Assembly: GCA_013398295.1 (NCBI GenBank) | Contig: VZSF01010148.1 | Location: 124,001-188,000 of the forward strand | Direction: 5' to 3' | Source: Chionis minor | Lineage: Eukaryota > Chordata > Aves > Charadriiformes > Chionididae | Length of the DNA stretch: 64,000 bases | Shown here: positions 1-12,724 of the stretch, in pieces | Layout: every line of letters starts with the position of its first letter | How positions within the stretch are numbered: the stretch's first letter is position 1 | The notes under the pieces: generated by a model | What the model was told of the DNA's origin: nothing | Seen by the model: the letters and a program-made list of their open reading frames with translations, nothing else | The model's database searches: none | Position numbers and translations under genes: made by a program

Positions 1-355
1 AAAGAAGGGGTGGCACATTTGGCTATACAGCGTTTTCCTGTTCCAAAATATCTTTATGTTTGTTGGACATAATGCACCGGTGGAAGTTCATTCAGTAAAG
101 TTTTCCTATTGTTACTATTTTACACACGCAGTGTGAAACTGAAAGAATGGCCTCCGTTACTCTGCTTTTCCTTGAGATTGACTGCTTTAATTTAGAAGTC
201 AATAAACACCATGCATGCTCCCAGCATCCCAACCCAGAGCTATTGGAAATTGGCACACTTGAACTTCCTCCCACTGGGAAACCAAGGCTTGGCTTTCAAA
301 ATTCATATTTTTATGTCCTTGCAAGTTCTATTTTATTAAAGCAAAATATGTGATT

Positions 356-369
356 CCCCCCCCCCCCCC
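356..369. repeat. Poly-C run, C14
   Basis: Fourteen consecutive C residues followed by ACAGG. Homopolymers of this kind are prone to length error in sequencing, so the exact count is uncertain. Confidence 0.9.
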
Positions 370-2648
370 ACAGGTTGCTGAAAGCTGGTTTTTTTGAGGG
401 AAAGCTAATGTTAAAAGCAAGGTTGTTTTCCATTAGGAAGGCAAGTGCAGCTTTGTGATAGGAGCTGAAAATGTGTTAATTAAAATGTTGCTTTTACTTT
501 ATCTTGAATGTCACATTAACCTTATCTCCAGCTCGTGCAGGCTCTAGATGGTTTCATTTGGGCATTTGGCCATCTTTTGTTTTTCATTTTATTATTTCCA
601 CTTAAATATTTATGGCTTGAACCCAAGCTCATGAAACTCCATGGTAACGCTCCTGTGGAGTTTCATAGACTTTCCAGCCTTGGAGTAGAGCCTTACTCTG
701 AAAAAAAACAAAAAAAAAAAAGACAAAATATGAGCTTGTGGTTTTGTTTGATTGTTATCTTCCAGAGATCTACATACAAAACTATAAATAGGAGTCTCTT
801 AGCTGCCACTTTGATAAATGCATGTCACTGAGGTTACATGGCATTCTACCCCCTCGGTCATCTTTAACAGCAATAAAGTGCCTGCAGGCCAAAAAATGCC
901 CTCTGACACCTGTGTGAGCTCTGGAGTCTAATGGATTGAAATCTAGTAAACAGTTTCTTCTAATGCTTTGCAAGAAATAATATAACCCATCTTACTGATT
1001 CTGCAGGGCTGAGAGGAATTGGGAGCTGTAAGAACGTCTTGTTTACTACAGTTTGCAAGTGCAACCCAAGAAGCATATAAATGAGTAAGTTTTGAGTCAC
1101 TTTGAGTTCCTTCCAGATTCTTTCATGTCATTTAGGCAATATTTATCTCTAGAATAATTCTGCTAACAGATGCACATGCTAATAGCATCACCATCTTCAG
1201 AAAACATCATTGTAGACTAGGGTATTCTAGCACTGGTTTGCATTTTGCATCTTTGAGATTTTTTTCATGGGGAAGCGTGATATTTTAATAAAATATAGTA
1301 ATAGATTCAGCATAATGTTTTTTTCCAAGGAAGGTATGTATCAAACCTAGCTGTTAAGGTACAAAACATGAGTACTGTTTTTGTCTTTTAAACATAAGTA
1401 GTTTGGAAAGATTTGCAAAAAAAGTAAAGAAAGTCCTTGGATCACTCAGCCTGGCTTTTAAATTCCCATTAATTAACAGATTACCAGCACTTTCAGCATA
1501 TGAATACATTTTGTACTTGGGGAGAGGTGCATTTTATTTAGTTAGTTTTACTTCACTGATTGTTGTATAAAGGTGCAGCACACTCTAGTGCTGATAAAAG
1601 GCTGAAATCTGTTTCCTCTCCTTAGTCAGCAAATCCTGTGTCAGAAATCACAAAGTTAATTTTCCATGAAAAAAATCCTGCTCGTTGACTCCAGTTGTAA
1701 ATCAAACAAGAAACCGATCCAGAAATTAAATTCTTTGATGTGTCAAATTAACCATATCTGTGCAAGGCGGCGCCCATCTCTAGTGGCAGGAGGCAGAGTT
1801 TAGTGGTAAGCTCAGCAACAAGAGTTCTTTGTGGTCTAGCAGCACCTTCTGGTGCCTCAAAACAGTCACAAAGGCCATGATAGATTGTAGGGCATTTTGG
1901 GAAGCTTCAGGCCACCAAAGCTATGCCGGAGGTCACTTGGGCAAGGATAGCAGGAGATATATGGAAACATTTGTCCATGTCCAATTTAAATCAGATACAG
2001 TCTTTGGAGCAGAGAGTAGCTTTCTGTCTGGTATTTTAGAACAAGTTCAGTGTTCTTACAGTTACAGCTGGGGCAATTTGATTAGTACCAGCATGTAAGT
2101 ATCAGTATAAAAATAATACAATTGCTGGAAATACAGTCTGTATGTGATGTTTAATCAGATGTGATAACAGAAGATGGAAGAAATTTCATGCTATTATTCA
2201 GTAGACACAAGCATGTACCCTGGTAAAAGAAATGTTTGGTTGGAGGTAATTTTGCTTGAAAACCCCCAAAGTAGGTGAATTAATTAGGGTTTTGTTGGCT
2301 ATTTTCAAGAAGAGCTGCACGGGAGAAATCTGTTATGAGCACAAGTAGGAGCAGGGGAATCTAGGATGGCTCTGCTCAAACCATCCAACAATAATAAAGG
2401 GCTAGGAGGGATCAGAAGAATCAATAAATTACTTTTCTTTTTGTCTGGCCTCCTGTGTTTGTGGCTGCTACCTTCTCAGCTGCTCTCTGGGTAACACTAA
2501 TTGCAGCCAGGGGGTTGTTTCGTTCAATGCTGAAAACAGGTTTTAGCAGCTATAAATACCGATTAGTAGCTGACCCGTTAAAAATCTAAGGAGCATGTTA
2601 GATTCTTCTGTTTTTGTAAAAGAAATGTTTTCTTGAAAGAAATCCTTT

Positions 2649-2692
2649 ATATGTATATGTGTGTGTGTGTATGTGTGTGTCTGTGTGTATGT
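2649..2692. repeat. (TG)n-rich microsatellite
   Basis: Alternating TG/TA dinucleotides, interrupted by single A or C substitutions. This is an imperfect, probably polymorphic dinucleotide microsatellite. Confidence 0.9.
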
Positions 2693-3774
2693 TGAGTTTT
2701 TCATACAATTGTTTTGGTGAGTGTAACTTGTTTTGACGAATGAAGCTTTTTCAGCATAGCCAGCTAACTTGTCAGATATTTGCCCCATTTGAGCCTGGAA
2801 ACTATACTCATATTCCAAGAGAAACTTGCCTTGAGAAAAATGGCTAAACATACAGCATCAAGCCACAGATGCTGTGTCCAAGGTGCTCTACTGTATACAC
2901 ATCTCCTCTGGGGGGAGATGAAAGAAGAAAAGATGCATAAGGGTTATGAAGTCACATAATTTAACGAGTATTGGAAGGCATTCAAAGACTACAGTAATTA
3001 TCATGGAAGAAAGACCAGCTCGACAAGTATGGGACAGGGTCAAAACCGCCGCTCTCAGCACAAAGGGTGCCACAGACATTCAGAGGATGTTTGTGTGATT
3101 TTAGTTACGAAGGCAAGGCTTGGCCCCATTGGAAAGGATTAAATAAAAAAAAAAGTCCAAACCCAATTTTCGAGCGTTCTCTAAACCAATAGCCAGGGAT
3201 GAATAAACACGTCCTGCTGTTGAAAGCCCTGAGCTGGGTAATGTATTGGGATACACACAGACTTCAGACAGCAGTCCCCAGGCAGCTGCCTTGTGATCAC
3301 ACGGACACGCTCAGTCCGCGGAGCAGGCAGATGAAATCAGTGACTCCAGTCGTCGCTCGTGGTAGCTCAGCACATTCCCCGCTGACCTGGCTGAAAGAGT
3401 GCTTTTATGAAACACAACTGATTAAAGAAACAAATGATGTAAAATGAAATGTCATCATGGATACAGGGTTTAGGGCTGTACAAACAACTGAGGATTGAAA
3501 TCATTAGACTCTCTCTGCTCTGGAATGGTTCAATATTTTTAGAGGATTAAAATGCCTTTTCTACCCTTTGGTCTCCTGTACTTATTTGTATGTCAACGTA
3601 AGTATTTGTCAGTGTTTTTCGTGCTTTCCTAAGTCAGGAAATCTGTAAATTCATCATATAAAGGGACTGAGTCTTAATTCCTGGGCCTGCTAGTCCTGGA
3701 TCAAAGGTTTTGATATATTATTCCTAACTTCTTTTATTTGGAAAAATGTAGCCAATACCTCTAGCAGACAGCAT

Positions 3775-3845
3775 GGACCTGATCCAGAATCCACTGAAGA
3801 TATTTAAATACTCTGATCAAGTTCCATGAGTTTTGGTTCAGGTCC
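3775..3845. mobile_element. Degenerate palindromic MITE-like relic
   Basis: The left end GGACCTGATCC and the right end GGTTCAGGTCC are inverted copies with one mismatch. The interior (ACTGAAG on one side, CATGAG on the other) is a decayed version of the 'CATTGAAGTCAATGG' core found in non-autonomous palindromic elements widespread in reptile and bird genomes. The inverted ends are seen directly; the family assignment comes from memory of the consensus and is an inference. It is non-coding and about 71 bp long. Confidence 0.45.
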
Positions 3846-5461
3846 TGTGGCTGCAATCCAACACAGCACTTGAGCTCATATGTAATTGCTCAGGAGCTTA
3901 ACTTTACATGTAAGTACCAATGCTTTACCAGATTGACACGTTCATATCAGCTGGTACAAGCAGACTGGCTCTGCATAACTGCTTAAATGGCATTCACTGG
4001 ATAATATACTCATTTGCAAAGTCTGAAATAGGATTTTTCATGTGTCAGGTTAGTAAGTAGCCCCCTAGCTAATCGATCCCAGCAAGTCTTTCCTACAATA
4101 AGCCATGTGGCATTGTCGCAACAACATAAGGTATGCTTGTAAAGAGTGCTTCCCATTGAGGGCTGGGGCATGAAAAAGCCATGAAAATAAAGGGAAAGTA
4201 ACATAGGAAGGCAAAAAAGTGTTTGCAGTTAAGGTGTTAAAAAGACATACAACTTTAAGAAGTGAGCACAGCTTTTATGAACGTCTTTGTGGACAGTGGC
4301 AGCCCTGGTTGAGTTTCTCCGCTCTTGTTTTCCCGGTTATGCTTTGATCTTGGCTGGGAATAAACTGTACTTAAGGACAAAAGGCCTCTTTGGTACTTCC
4401 AGTAAAAATTACAATAGTTGCCTCATTCACTGTAATGATCCATTGCTGCCTTCTGTAGGGTGTAAAGAAAGGAGATTACAAACTCATGTTGAGCATAGCT
4501 GATCATCAAATAGTAATCAGAGATAATTACAATCTACTGGCTGAAGGGCTCACAGTCACTACTAAATCTAGTACTTCATTATATTTTTCTGTAAGAGATT
4601 GCCATCAGACCTGAGAAGCAGCAGTTGTTCATACTTACTCAGGAAGTCCCTCTGCAGTGTAATGCCTGGATTGGGCACTAGGGATGACCTGGAAACTGCC
4701 GGACTGTGATTCATTAGCCACTGCGGGAGAGATTTTCAAAACACAAATTACTGGGAAACGTTAGACATCTGTTTCTCTTTAAATCTACCTGAAGGTGTCA
4801 TTTCTGTTTCCCACTTAGATGAGTTTAACACAGACAGCCCGGTGAGATTGCAGCCAAAGTCGATGCTCTGGCTGACATGGGCAGGTGCTAATCTCCAGGA
4901 CACAGTTACAGCTGTGAATCTTTCCACAGGGAGGTATCACTAGCTGTTTGCTAGATGCTGATAAACAGGACTGTTCTATTCTAGAGAGGACTGTAAAATA
5001 TTTTGAGAATTTCAAGTAAGGGTGTTCTAGAAATGCGAGTTAAAAGCAAATAATATATTGTTATTTCTGTGTTTTTCCTAGTTCTCAGCACAGTGGCGTA
5101 AAGGACCAATCTCACTCTTCAGGCAACTTCACTGCTTTTAATGAGGTTACTCAAGAGGTTCATTTGATGTTCTCCTGACATGAGCCTTGAGAAAACTATT
5201 TATGCTTTGAGACAGAGGGCTTAAAAAAGTAATAACAACATTTAATAGTTAATTACTTCACATTATTTTGCATTCTCTGACTTTGCTTAAATGAAACACA
5301 TTGCATGCTGAAATAATCTTGTAGGGAGGATTATTCAAACAAGATAAAGTCCCTGCTGAACGTAATGTCAGTTCTTTTTATGCATGCTGAGTAACCTGCT
5401 GTGCTTTGGCAGCTTTAAGACTGAGCCATATCGTGCTCATATTGGAAGCATGCAAATGTCT

Positions 5462-5509
5462 GAGCTAGCAGTATGAAATGTGGCCGAGCTAGCAGTATGA
5501 AATGTGGCC
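5462..5509. repeat. 24-bp tandem duplication, two perfect copies
   Basis: The unit beginning GAGCTAGCAGTATGAAATG is present twice head to tail without mismatch (5462-5485, 5486-5509), followed by the start of a third copy (GAGC). An octamer-type motif ATGCAAAT lies just upstream at 5450-5457. Perfect identity implies a recent duplication. Confidence 0.95.
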
Positions 5510-7332
5510 GAGCAGTTATTACTTCAGGAATGTTAATTATTACTTTTATGTGGATAAACTCTCTGGAGCTGCATCCATTTAAAATTCAACCACAGACACT
5601 ATGCACAAGTTTGATTCAGTCTCAGTGTTATAATTTTTCTTTGTTTATATATTGGTAATGGTACCATGCTGGTGTCAACAGACTAAGACCTTATGAAGTG
5701 AATGTAGAAATAAATATTATTGTTAAAGAAAGGATGAATCATTTGCAGTCAAGCAAAACTGAAGATTTGTCTAGCTGCAGAAAACCCTGACTTGAGGCAC
5801 TGGAGTATGCAGAAATAACATCAAAATGTTAGATAAAAGTGAATTAACATCAACGCAGGCGCACAAGTACAATATTGTTAAAGAAAGAGAAGCCAACAGA
5901 GAGACAGAACACAAAGCCTAAGCTGCAAAAGAACACGTGCCAATCCAGCAGGTTTTCTTGAAGAAGAGTTGGGGTTTCAGGTCCCCCAGGCTTCATCTTG
6001 ACAGGTGGTTAGCGCTTGAGCTCATGTGGAGTCCTGGAGATTTCCATAACAGAAAGCGCTAGCGCCAATGAATCACTATGCCCCAAGTTTTCAAACATGG
6101 ATTTTATCTGGGTGGCTTAATGATTCAAGAGAGGCGGATGAAAAAAGAGGTAATTTTTTAAAATTTGCATTCAAACCTGGTATCTCGTTGTTGTATATTG
6201 TGTACTGTGTCTGGATATGCTTTCAGCATTAAATGTTACTGCTTGTAGTTTACAACAAGCTCTTTTCACCAACTCTGGTAAAGTTTTGGAAGGCATTAGT
6301 GATGACCCTAGTGTAAGTAAGCAAACTGCATAGGAAAAGGAGAAAAAGAGAAAAGGGAGCTCAGGAGAAAGAAGACAGACAGTTTGACATAAGTTGGTAG
6401 GAGTCCCTGGAAGAGTTTCTTAAAACTATTTTATCAGGTTTATATTTCCATACACATCTCCAGATCAGCTGCATGTGTATGCTCAACAGGAATTGCTTCT
6501 GACTTTGCACTGCCATTTAGCTGGAAAAAAACCCAGCAGGACACTGAAGCCAGAGAGGAAGAAGCACAGATCAGTGTGAGTGCAGCTGCGTTAGAAAGGA
6601 CTGTTCTGAACTCAGACAAGAAGTCTGATTCCAGAAGGAGCCGAGAACGGCACAGACACAATACATTTTCATGTCTGTTTAAACAGGACCTAAAATAAAG
6701 GTGATAGTAATATTCCAAAATAATTGTCAGGTAACTGATTAACCTCTAAAGCTACTGGTAATCTCTAACCAAGTCCAAGCCTTTTAATAGGCATTTTGAC
6801 AGCAAAGTCCTTTTGTGAATAGGTGAGCTGTGGTGTCTGACACACTCTGCAAAAATGCCTACGGTGAAATGATAATTCTGTGGTGCTGTTTGAGGCACAA
6901 GATTACTTGGAAGAGGCAGTAACACTACACACCTGTGCCCAATTTCACTCCTAATTTAATTTGCACTTTCTGTACTGGACCCCAGTGAAGGGAAGCATCT
7001 CTTCTCAGGAAAGCCCTTATACATGTTTGAAGTTCTGTGAAAATTTAAAACATATGTTTTTGTTGTCCAGAATAGATCTGGTTTAATAGCCTGAGCTCCA
7101 GCCTTTTTTCCACATGGGCCATGTTCAGAGCACTTAAAGCAACTCTGTTATACCTATGAGTATTTTTGCAAATGCTGATTGAGAGATCATGACCCTCTTG
7201 GAACACAGAAGACCCAGAGCACAGGTAGGTCATTAAAAATACGTGTAGAATAAGACCTTACTTAATGTGGTAAAATCAGGCCTTAAGCATGAATTTGTGA
7301 TGACCACATAGAGAAGAATGATAATAGAGTTT

Positions 7333-7400
7333 GTACATATATATATGTATATATAGCTATAAATACATACATGTATGCATATGTAATATATAATAATAAA
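7333..7400. repeat. AT/TA-rich simple repeat
   Basis: TA dinucleotides mixed with TACA and TATG units, then TAATAATAAA. Low-complexity DNA with no gene content. Confidence 0.85.
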
Positions 7401-8443
7401 CTCATTTTATTTATTTATTTTCAAAATTATAAGCAAATATTAAGCCATTGCTACTTTTGTCATAGAATTAGGGTAAGAGAAAATAGTACCCTTTTAAGTT
7501 TTATCCTTAAAACATGATCCAACCCCTAATGGGTTCTTTGAACTCCCAATGCTTTTTCTCAAAGATGCTGGAATATTCCGCTTAATCCTTTGCGGCTTGG
7601 GTTGTCCTTGTTTGGACTTCGAGACTTTCCTAGATTTCTTTATTATCCTCAAATGTCAGGTCCAATTTTCACTTAGTGAACATAGGATCCAGCCTGAATC
7701 TTAAATGACTTTCTGTTAAGGATGCCTGAGTCCCAGAGTTTCACCGGATTGATACCCAAATGGAAGTGGGCAAACAAAGGTGGCCATTTGCTGATATTAT
7801 TGCCTGCTATCTGCCAAATACATTTAGGTTATGCATGATACACCCATGAATGAACTGTCACAGTGCTATCTAGATATTTCTGCTTATTTCTAGTAAACAG
7901 TCTTAGACAAAAAGTAGCTACGTCAAGAAAATATATTGAGAAGAAGAAAGGCAAGAGTTTTGGCTCCTCTCTTGTAGCGATGTGTTTTTATAGCAACCTG
8001 TTCTAACTGTTGCAGGGCAAACAGGTTTTGCAAAACAAGCCTTGCGTTTTCCCTTTTGCGTTATTATGATAAAACACACATTCCGGGAGAAGGAGGAGAG
8101 TTGTTTCAGCAGAGTTAAAAAGAGCGGTGGGAGATTCTCAGACAGGCGTATGCACATTCTCAGGTCAGGAATGCTCTTTCGGAGAGCAGCAAGCTGTGAA
8201 TGTGCAGCTGCAGGCTTCAGGGTCCTGAATAATCTACATTCAGAGGCTGCGGAGTCATCAATATTTATGGACTGGCGGGATCATCCCTGGCATGCAGCTA
8301 CATCTGCCAGCTCTCTGTTTACTCCACATCCTTCTCTCTGCAAGTTTCAGGTTCTTATTTCCTGTGACTAGTAGGTTTGCACTTTGAAGCAGAGATCCTC
8401 CAGTGAAACGGAGAAGACACTTCCTGAATCACACTGAGCAAGC

Positions 8444-8620
8444 ATGTTAACCATCCGCCTCGAAAAATACCCACTGCAGCAGATGTTGTGTGAGAAACGG
8501 GAGCCACCACCGATTACAGTTTCCCAGACTCAGCCCTGCTTTGGCGCATGCAGCGTGCTTGCTCTGACTGACTTGGTCAGAATTGCTGTAAAGCAAAAGG
8601 CTCCCACACCATTTCAGCAG
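8444..8620 (+). other. Possible first coding exon (unidentified)
   Basis: An ATG with an A at -3 (AAGCATG) opens a 59-codon frame beginning MLTIRLEKYPLQQMLCEKRE. The frame reaches a reasonable splice donor CAG|GTACTG, with the exon edge at 8620. The length is exactly 59 codons, so the exon would end in phase 0. The frame itself stays open to 8706. The segment and the 300 bp before it are richer in GC and CpG than the surroundings. I do not recognise the protein. The start, frame and donor are visible, but expression is pure inference; a chance frame is the main alternative. Confidence 0.2.
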
Positions 8621-11600
8621 GTACTGCCATTTTGTCTTGAGGCAGAGCCTGCTGCAGGGCAGAAGTGTTCATGCAGATGTATTTTCTCTCCAAGGCAGCG
8701 TCTCTGACACAGCGCTTGATAATCGCATCCAGCGGGCCAGTACCGTTCATTTCACATTGAGTCAATGAAATAATTTCAATTTTGCAAATAGAGAAAAATG
8801 AAAAAATCATTTTGATGTGGCAAACTGCGTATCTTCAACAGAGAACACTCATTTAACAACCTTATCCGTTCATGCTGGGAGTTTTAAATAGCAAATTAAT
8901 AACACCAATTTTACGGTTTTAATTTAAAACTATGGTTATCAAGAATGGCAATGCATTATTGATTTTTGCAAATGTAAAACTAGAACGTTTGTGTTCTTGC
9001 TTGCCTAAATTTTCATTTTAAAGCTGTATAAATGTAATTTGAATCACAGCCTATCCAAATAGCACTGAATCAGTAATGGAAAACTTGTGTTGGTCATCTT
9101 TGATTCTGGAAACATTTATTTCACCTGATTGTACTTTTCTGACATTTTCCCATGAATATTCAGGTGACGGAATTCTACAAGCACAGGTCCTATGTATAAG
9201 GAGTCCTAATCTTGCATATTAATCATTCAAAAAAATGCATTTTCAATTCATTTCTACAGGTATTAATCTGCAACATCCTATCAACTAAAATTGCCTGTTC
9301 AAAAGTGAAAATTGCACCGTTTGTCCAAACACAACTCCCAAGCTTTGTATTCTGTGCTTCCAATTTTCTCTGTATGAGAAATGTCACCGTGTGTAATGCA
9401 CAAAAAAGAATTTCTTTAACAGAAATTATTCTGTGCAAGTAATTCATGTGGCCTCTAAAAGTCATCAAAATTTCATTAGCAGGAATTATTAATGAAATTT
9501 CAGAACAATGAAGAAGCAGAAGAGAAATAATATCTTTATATTACCACATATTCCTGTGTTGGTTTTGATTTGGTGGTTTTGTTTTTATTGTCTGTAGTAC
9601 AGAGTAATTCAGTTTTTCATTCAGAAGATGGAAAGCCTGAAGGAAAGCTATTTCTTTGTCTTCCCTGGCAAATAAATCCCTGAATTTTAATTTATATGAT
9701 CTAGTGGATGTACATACAGCACGGTACAACTTAAAATCCTCCTGTTCAGTTCAAATATATGACGCCACTTTAAATCGGTGTGAGTCTGGGTTCATGTGGC
9801 AGTCAGGAGACTTCTAATGACATCAAAAGGTGCAAATACTATTTTTAATTTTTCCTTACTTATAGGACATTTTAATGCAGTGTGAAGATGGGACATAAAA
9901 TGAGCTCCAGTTTTGATAGGGTAACGTGATTTATGTGAGTTGATATTGCGGCCTGGGATGCAGAGCTGATGTGTTGGGCTTCAGAGCCCTTGCTGAGTAG
10001 CAGCTGGTAGAAGATGGCAGCTGCCCCATCTTCTGAAGCCTACCTGGTATCTGAAGCATCGTAGTAACAAGGAGCCTGTCTGGGTGACACCTTCAAGCAT
10101 GTTGCTGTACTCTGCTCCCATTGATATGGCACTGGCAAGACTCTGAAGTCTCAAGAAGTATTTGACTAATATTATAGAATATTCTGGATCATGAGTAATA
10201 TTCCTGCTGTATGTAAATGATTCAGGTGATGTTAAGCTCACCAACAGAATACTAATTTATGGCACGTTTTTGCTAAGTGCTTTATAAAAAGATTGTAAAA
10301 GGCAGCGGCCCAAAGAAACTTTGGACCTGCACTATGTTTGGGAAGATATTTGCACGGTACAGCTTCAGTGGTGGGCTGTTACATGTGCTGGGTGGGAGGA
10401 GGGTGGAGGAAAGTAAGGCTAAATTCCCAGGAGCAGGGGAATGAGAGATACCAAAAAGAGGACGAAGGGGTAGACAGTGTTGTCAGGAGGAAGCAGAGGT
10501 GAGGGTTGATGTGACGGGAGTTGGCTCTGGAGCATGTGTGAGAGTGGTACTCGGGAGGTGGAAGGTGAATATGAAACGCTTGAGGAGAGGGCGGGAGCAG
10601 GAGGCATCTGGGTGAACAGATCAGCGCTTAGGGTTAGGCTAAGATCATACAGACACACGGGCTGTTTCTGCTGGGAGCTAAGCAGCATGACACGGTGCAG
10701 GCCACTCTGCTCCTCAGTTTTGTCATGTCAGGTAGCTCTTTGGGTATTTCCAGCAGCCTAAGCTTTCTTTAGCTTTTCCCCTGTTTAAATAACTGTTTCT
10801 AGAACAACGCCCTGTACTGAGAAGCAGATACAGAAGTGCATGCACTCGGTCATCATTCCCTCATCCCTGTCTGTTATCATCTATCTACCCTGAATATAAA
10901 CTTTTAATGTCTGCCCTTTCGTTGTCTTCTCCAGATTCACTTGTCAGACCCCCTTGGGATGAGGTGGGTGTGTATGCATTGCCCTGGCCAGTTTTCCTAT
11001 AAGAGCAAAGGAAGGGAAGATGCTGGCACCCCAGCGTTTCGGCCTTCACCCTGGCAGCAAATACCCTGAAGAAGGGGTGTAATCGTCAGTGTTGGCAGGT
11101 CTAGTATGAAGGCAAGAGGAAGGGGCTTGGAAGCACAGCCCAGTGGTAGGGGGGTGCCTTCAGCAAGCCAGTGCTCCTTCTGGTGAATGCAGATACCGTG
11201 GGGTCAAATCCTTTCTGACAGAAAAGACAACGGGATTTTCCACAGCCTGGGAATGTGCTCTTGCCTTACTTGGCACTTCAGTGAATCTGACTTCACTTCC
11301 TGAATAACTTTGAATTTACCAAAACTGCAGTTAAAAAAAAAATTTAATTAATTACCAGAAGTGTAATTAAATCACTGGGCACTATTTAAGAGGGGTAAAT
11401 CTGAAGCTGGACTGAATGACTGCACAGGGGACGAATTCTTATTTTAACTGAATCATCCTTTATTAGCTGGATATTTGTGGTATAAATAGTGTGGTTTTAT
11501 GTCAAACATTTTCCTCTTCTGCAATCCTCTCGAAATGCCAAGTTCTAGCAATTACTGTTTTAAATTTTCTTTCCCTCTTTAAGTCATGACTTAGAAGTGC

Positions 11601-12365
11601 AAGCATTCAGACAGAAATCTGTTTAAACTCTCATTGCGATATCCTCATGTCATTCAGCTCATCTGCTGTGCTGACTGACAGATGCCTACGAGGTAGAACA
11701 GCGTGTGGTACAACAGTACCTGAGCATGACAGAAGAATTCAAGGCATCTGCAACATAAAATTCTCCCTTGCTTTGTTTTCTGGGTTTATGGTTTTTAAAA
11801 AGACCTTACTGCAATGCGGTATTCTGTGGTTAAATTTAATTTGCTTATTTCAAGTAGCATTAAAAAGCTCATTCACCCACATTTTACATGCTAGATGATG
11901 GAGGGCAAGACAGTATCTTAGTGGCTACCTCAATAATGTAAGAGTTGGGATTCCTGGGATCCTAATTCCGTGTACTGAAGTTTTGTGGTGAAATTTATAA
12001 GGAAAGAAGTGTCTTTCTGGCAATTTTAATTGGATTTATCCCCAAAGTGTGTGGGAATGCAATTGCGTTTCCTACCTACACAGAGGAAGTTTTGATAGCG
12101 CAAGATTTACTGAGGAGTAAGTTGCATTATAAGAGAATAACTTTTAATATTCCTTTCTGAGGTTGGCAGGAGCTTCCGCAAAAGAAGCTGACAAAAGATG
12201 TACTGAATCAGAGCCCATTCTAGGTGCTGGCTAATTTTACACAATTTTTGGGCTGTCCATCCATTTTTAGGGCTCAAAAAATAACAAGAGATAGAACAAT
12301 GTGCTTTCAGATGCACTCAGATCAATGGTGAGAAGGTTTACTTGTTATCACCTCTCTGAGTACTT
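8621..12365. other. Unique non-coding DNA
   Basis: No gene recognised. Contents include an 11-bp perfect inverted repeat (9468-9500) and a purine-biased tract (about 10,380-10,610). An open minus-strand frame at 12107-12316 lies just 3' of the broken frame described next, but has no recognisable motif and no ATG. The rest is AT-rich complex sequence. Confidence 0.65.
9468..9500. repeat. Perfect 11-bp inverted repeat
   Basis: Arms AAATTTCATTA (9468-9478) and TAATGAAATTT (9490-9500) are perfect reverse complements around an 11-base spacer. The arms contain TAAT homeodomain-type cores. No poly-T tract follows, so it is not a standard Pol III terminator. Confidence 0.9.
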
Positions 12366-12724
12366 TTAGTTTACCCATGAGACAAAATCTTTTTCTTCAC
12401 TATCTTTTCTCCTCATTCTGTCTTGCGGTTTGATGCCACAGCCAGTGGTTTCTCCATTAAATTCTAAATGCATTACAGAGTTTCTGGTTATAAAACCCAA
12501 GTCTAGAGCCATCAGCTCCTTATGCTTTCTTCATGAGTCTGCAGCCCTTGGTTTTCATCAGTCTTTCCTGCTTCTCTTCTATTTCATCCCGTTTTTTACT
12601 CAAATCATGCAGCGCACATGGATTTTCATCAGCCCGCTCTGTACTTGAAGGCTTTTCATCAGTTTTGCTTCTTGGTTTTGTTCCAGTAACCTTGTCTCTT
12701 TGTTTTCGTGGTGTCAACTGTCAT
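12366..12724 (-). pseudogene. Broken coding-like frame, possible processed pseudogene
   Basis: Three overlapping minus-strand frames read as one disrupted protein. The first starts at an ATG (12722-12724) with A at -3 and gives MTVDTTKTKRQG. The second frame (12717-12520) is lysine- and glutamate-rich, containing DENPCALHDLSKKRDEIEEK, and looks like a charged coil. The third (about 12534-12366) begins KHKELMALDLGF and ends at TAA. The second and third overlap by only a few bases, as expected if one frameshift split a single reading frame. I do not recognise the family and see no poly-A tail. A chance effect of a GA-rich strand is possible. Confidence 0.35.

Larger units (their letters stand above)
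1..3774. other. Unique non-coding DNA
   Basis: I see no gene here. The sequence is AT-rich and complex, with stop codons scattered through all frames. The open frames present are under about 100 codons and carry no motif I recognise. It contains a C14 run (356-369), an A-rich run (701-721) and a TG-rich microsatellite (2649-2692). Several stretches look non-repetitive enough to be ordinary intron or intergenic DNA. No CR1, LTR or tRNA-like sequence was recognised. Confidence 0.7.
3846..8443. other. Unique non-coding DNA
   Basis: No gene recognised. It contains a 24-bp tandem duplication next to an octamer motif (5450-5509) and an AT-rich microsatellite (7333-7400). The rest is complex AT-rich sequence with no transposon I could identify. 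The stretch from about 8,050 to 8,440 is somewhat richer in GC and leads into a possible first exon. Confidence 0.65.

Noticed and set aside
10380..10610. Purine-rich tract as a possible regulatory triplex region
   Set aside because: It is biased but interrupted by pyrimidines throughout and lacks the mirror symmetry needed for H-DNA.
10625..10645. TTAGGGTTAGG resembling telomere repeat
   Set aside because: Only about two units are present, with no array; chance match.
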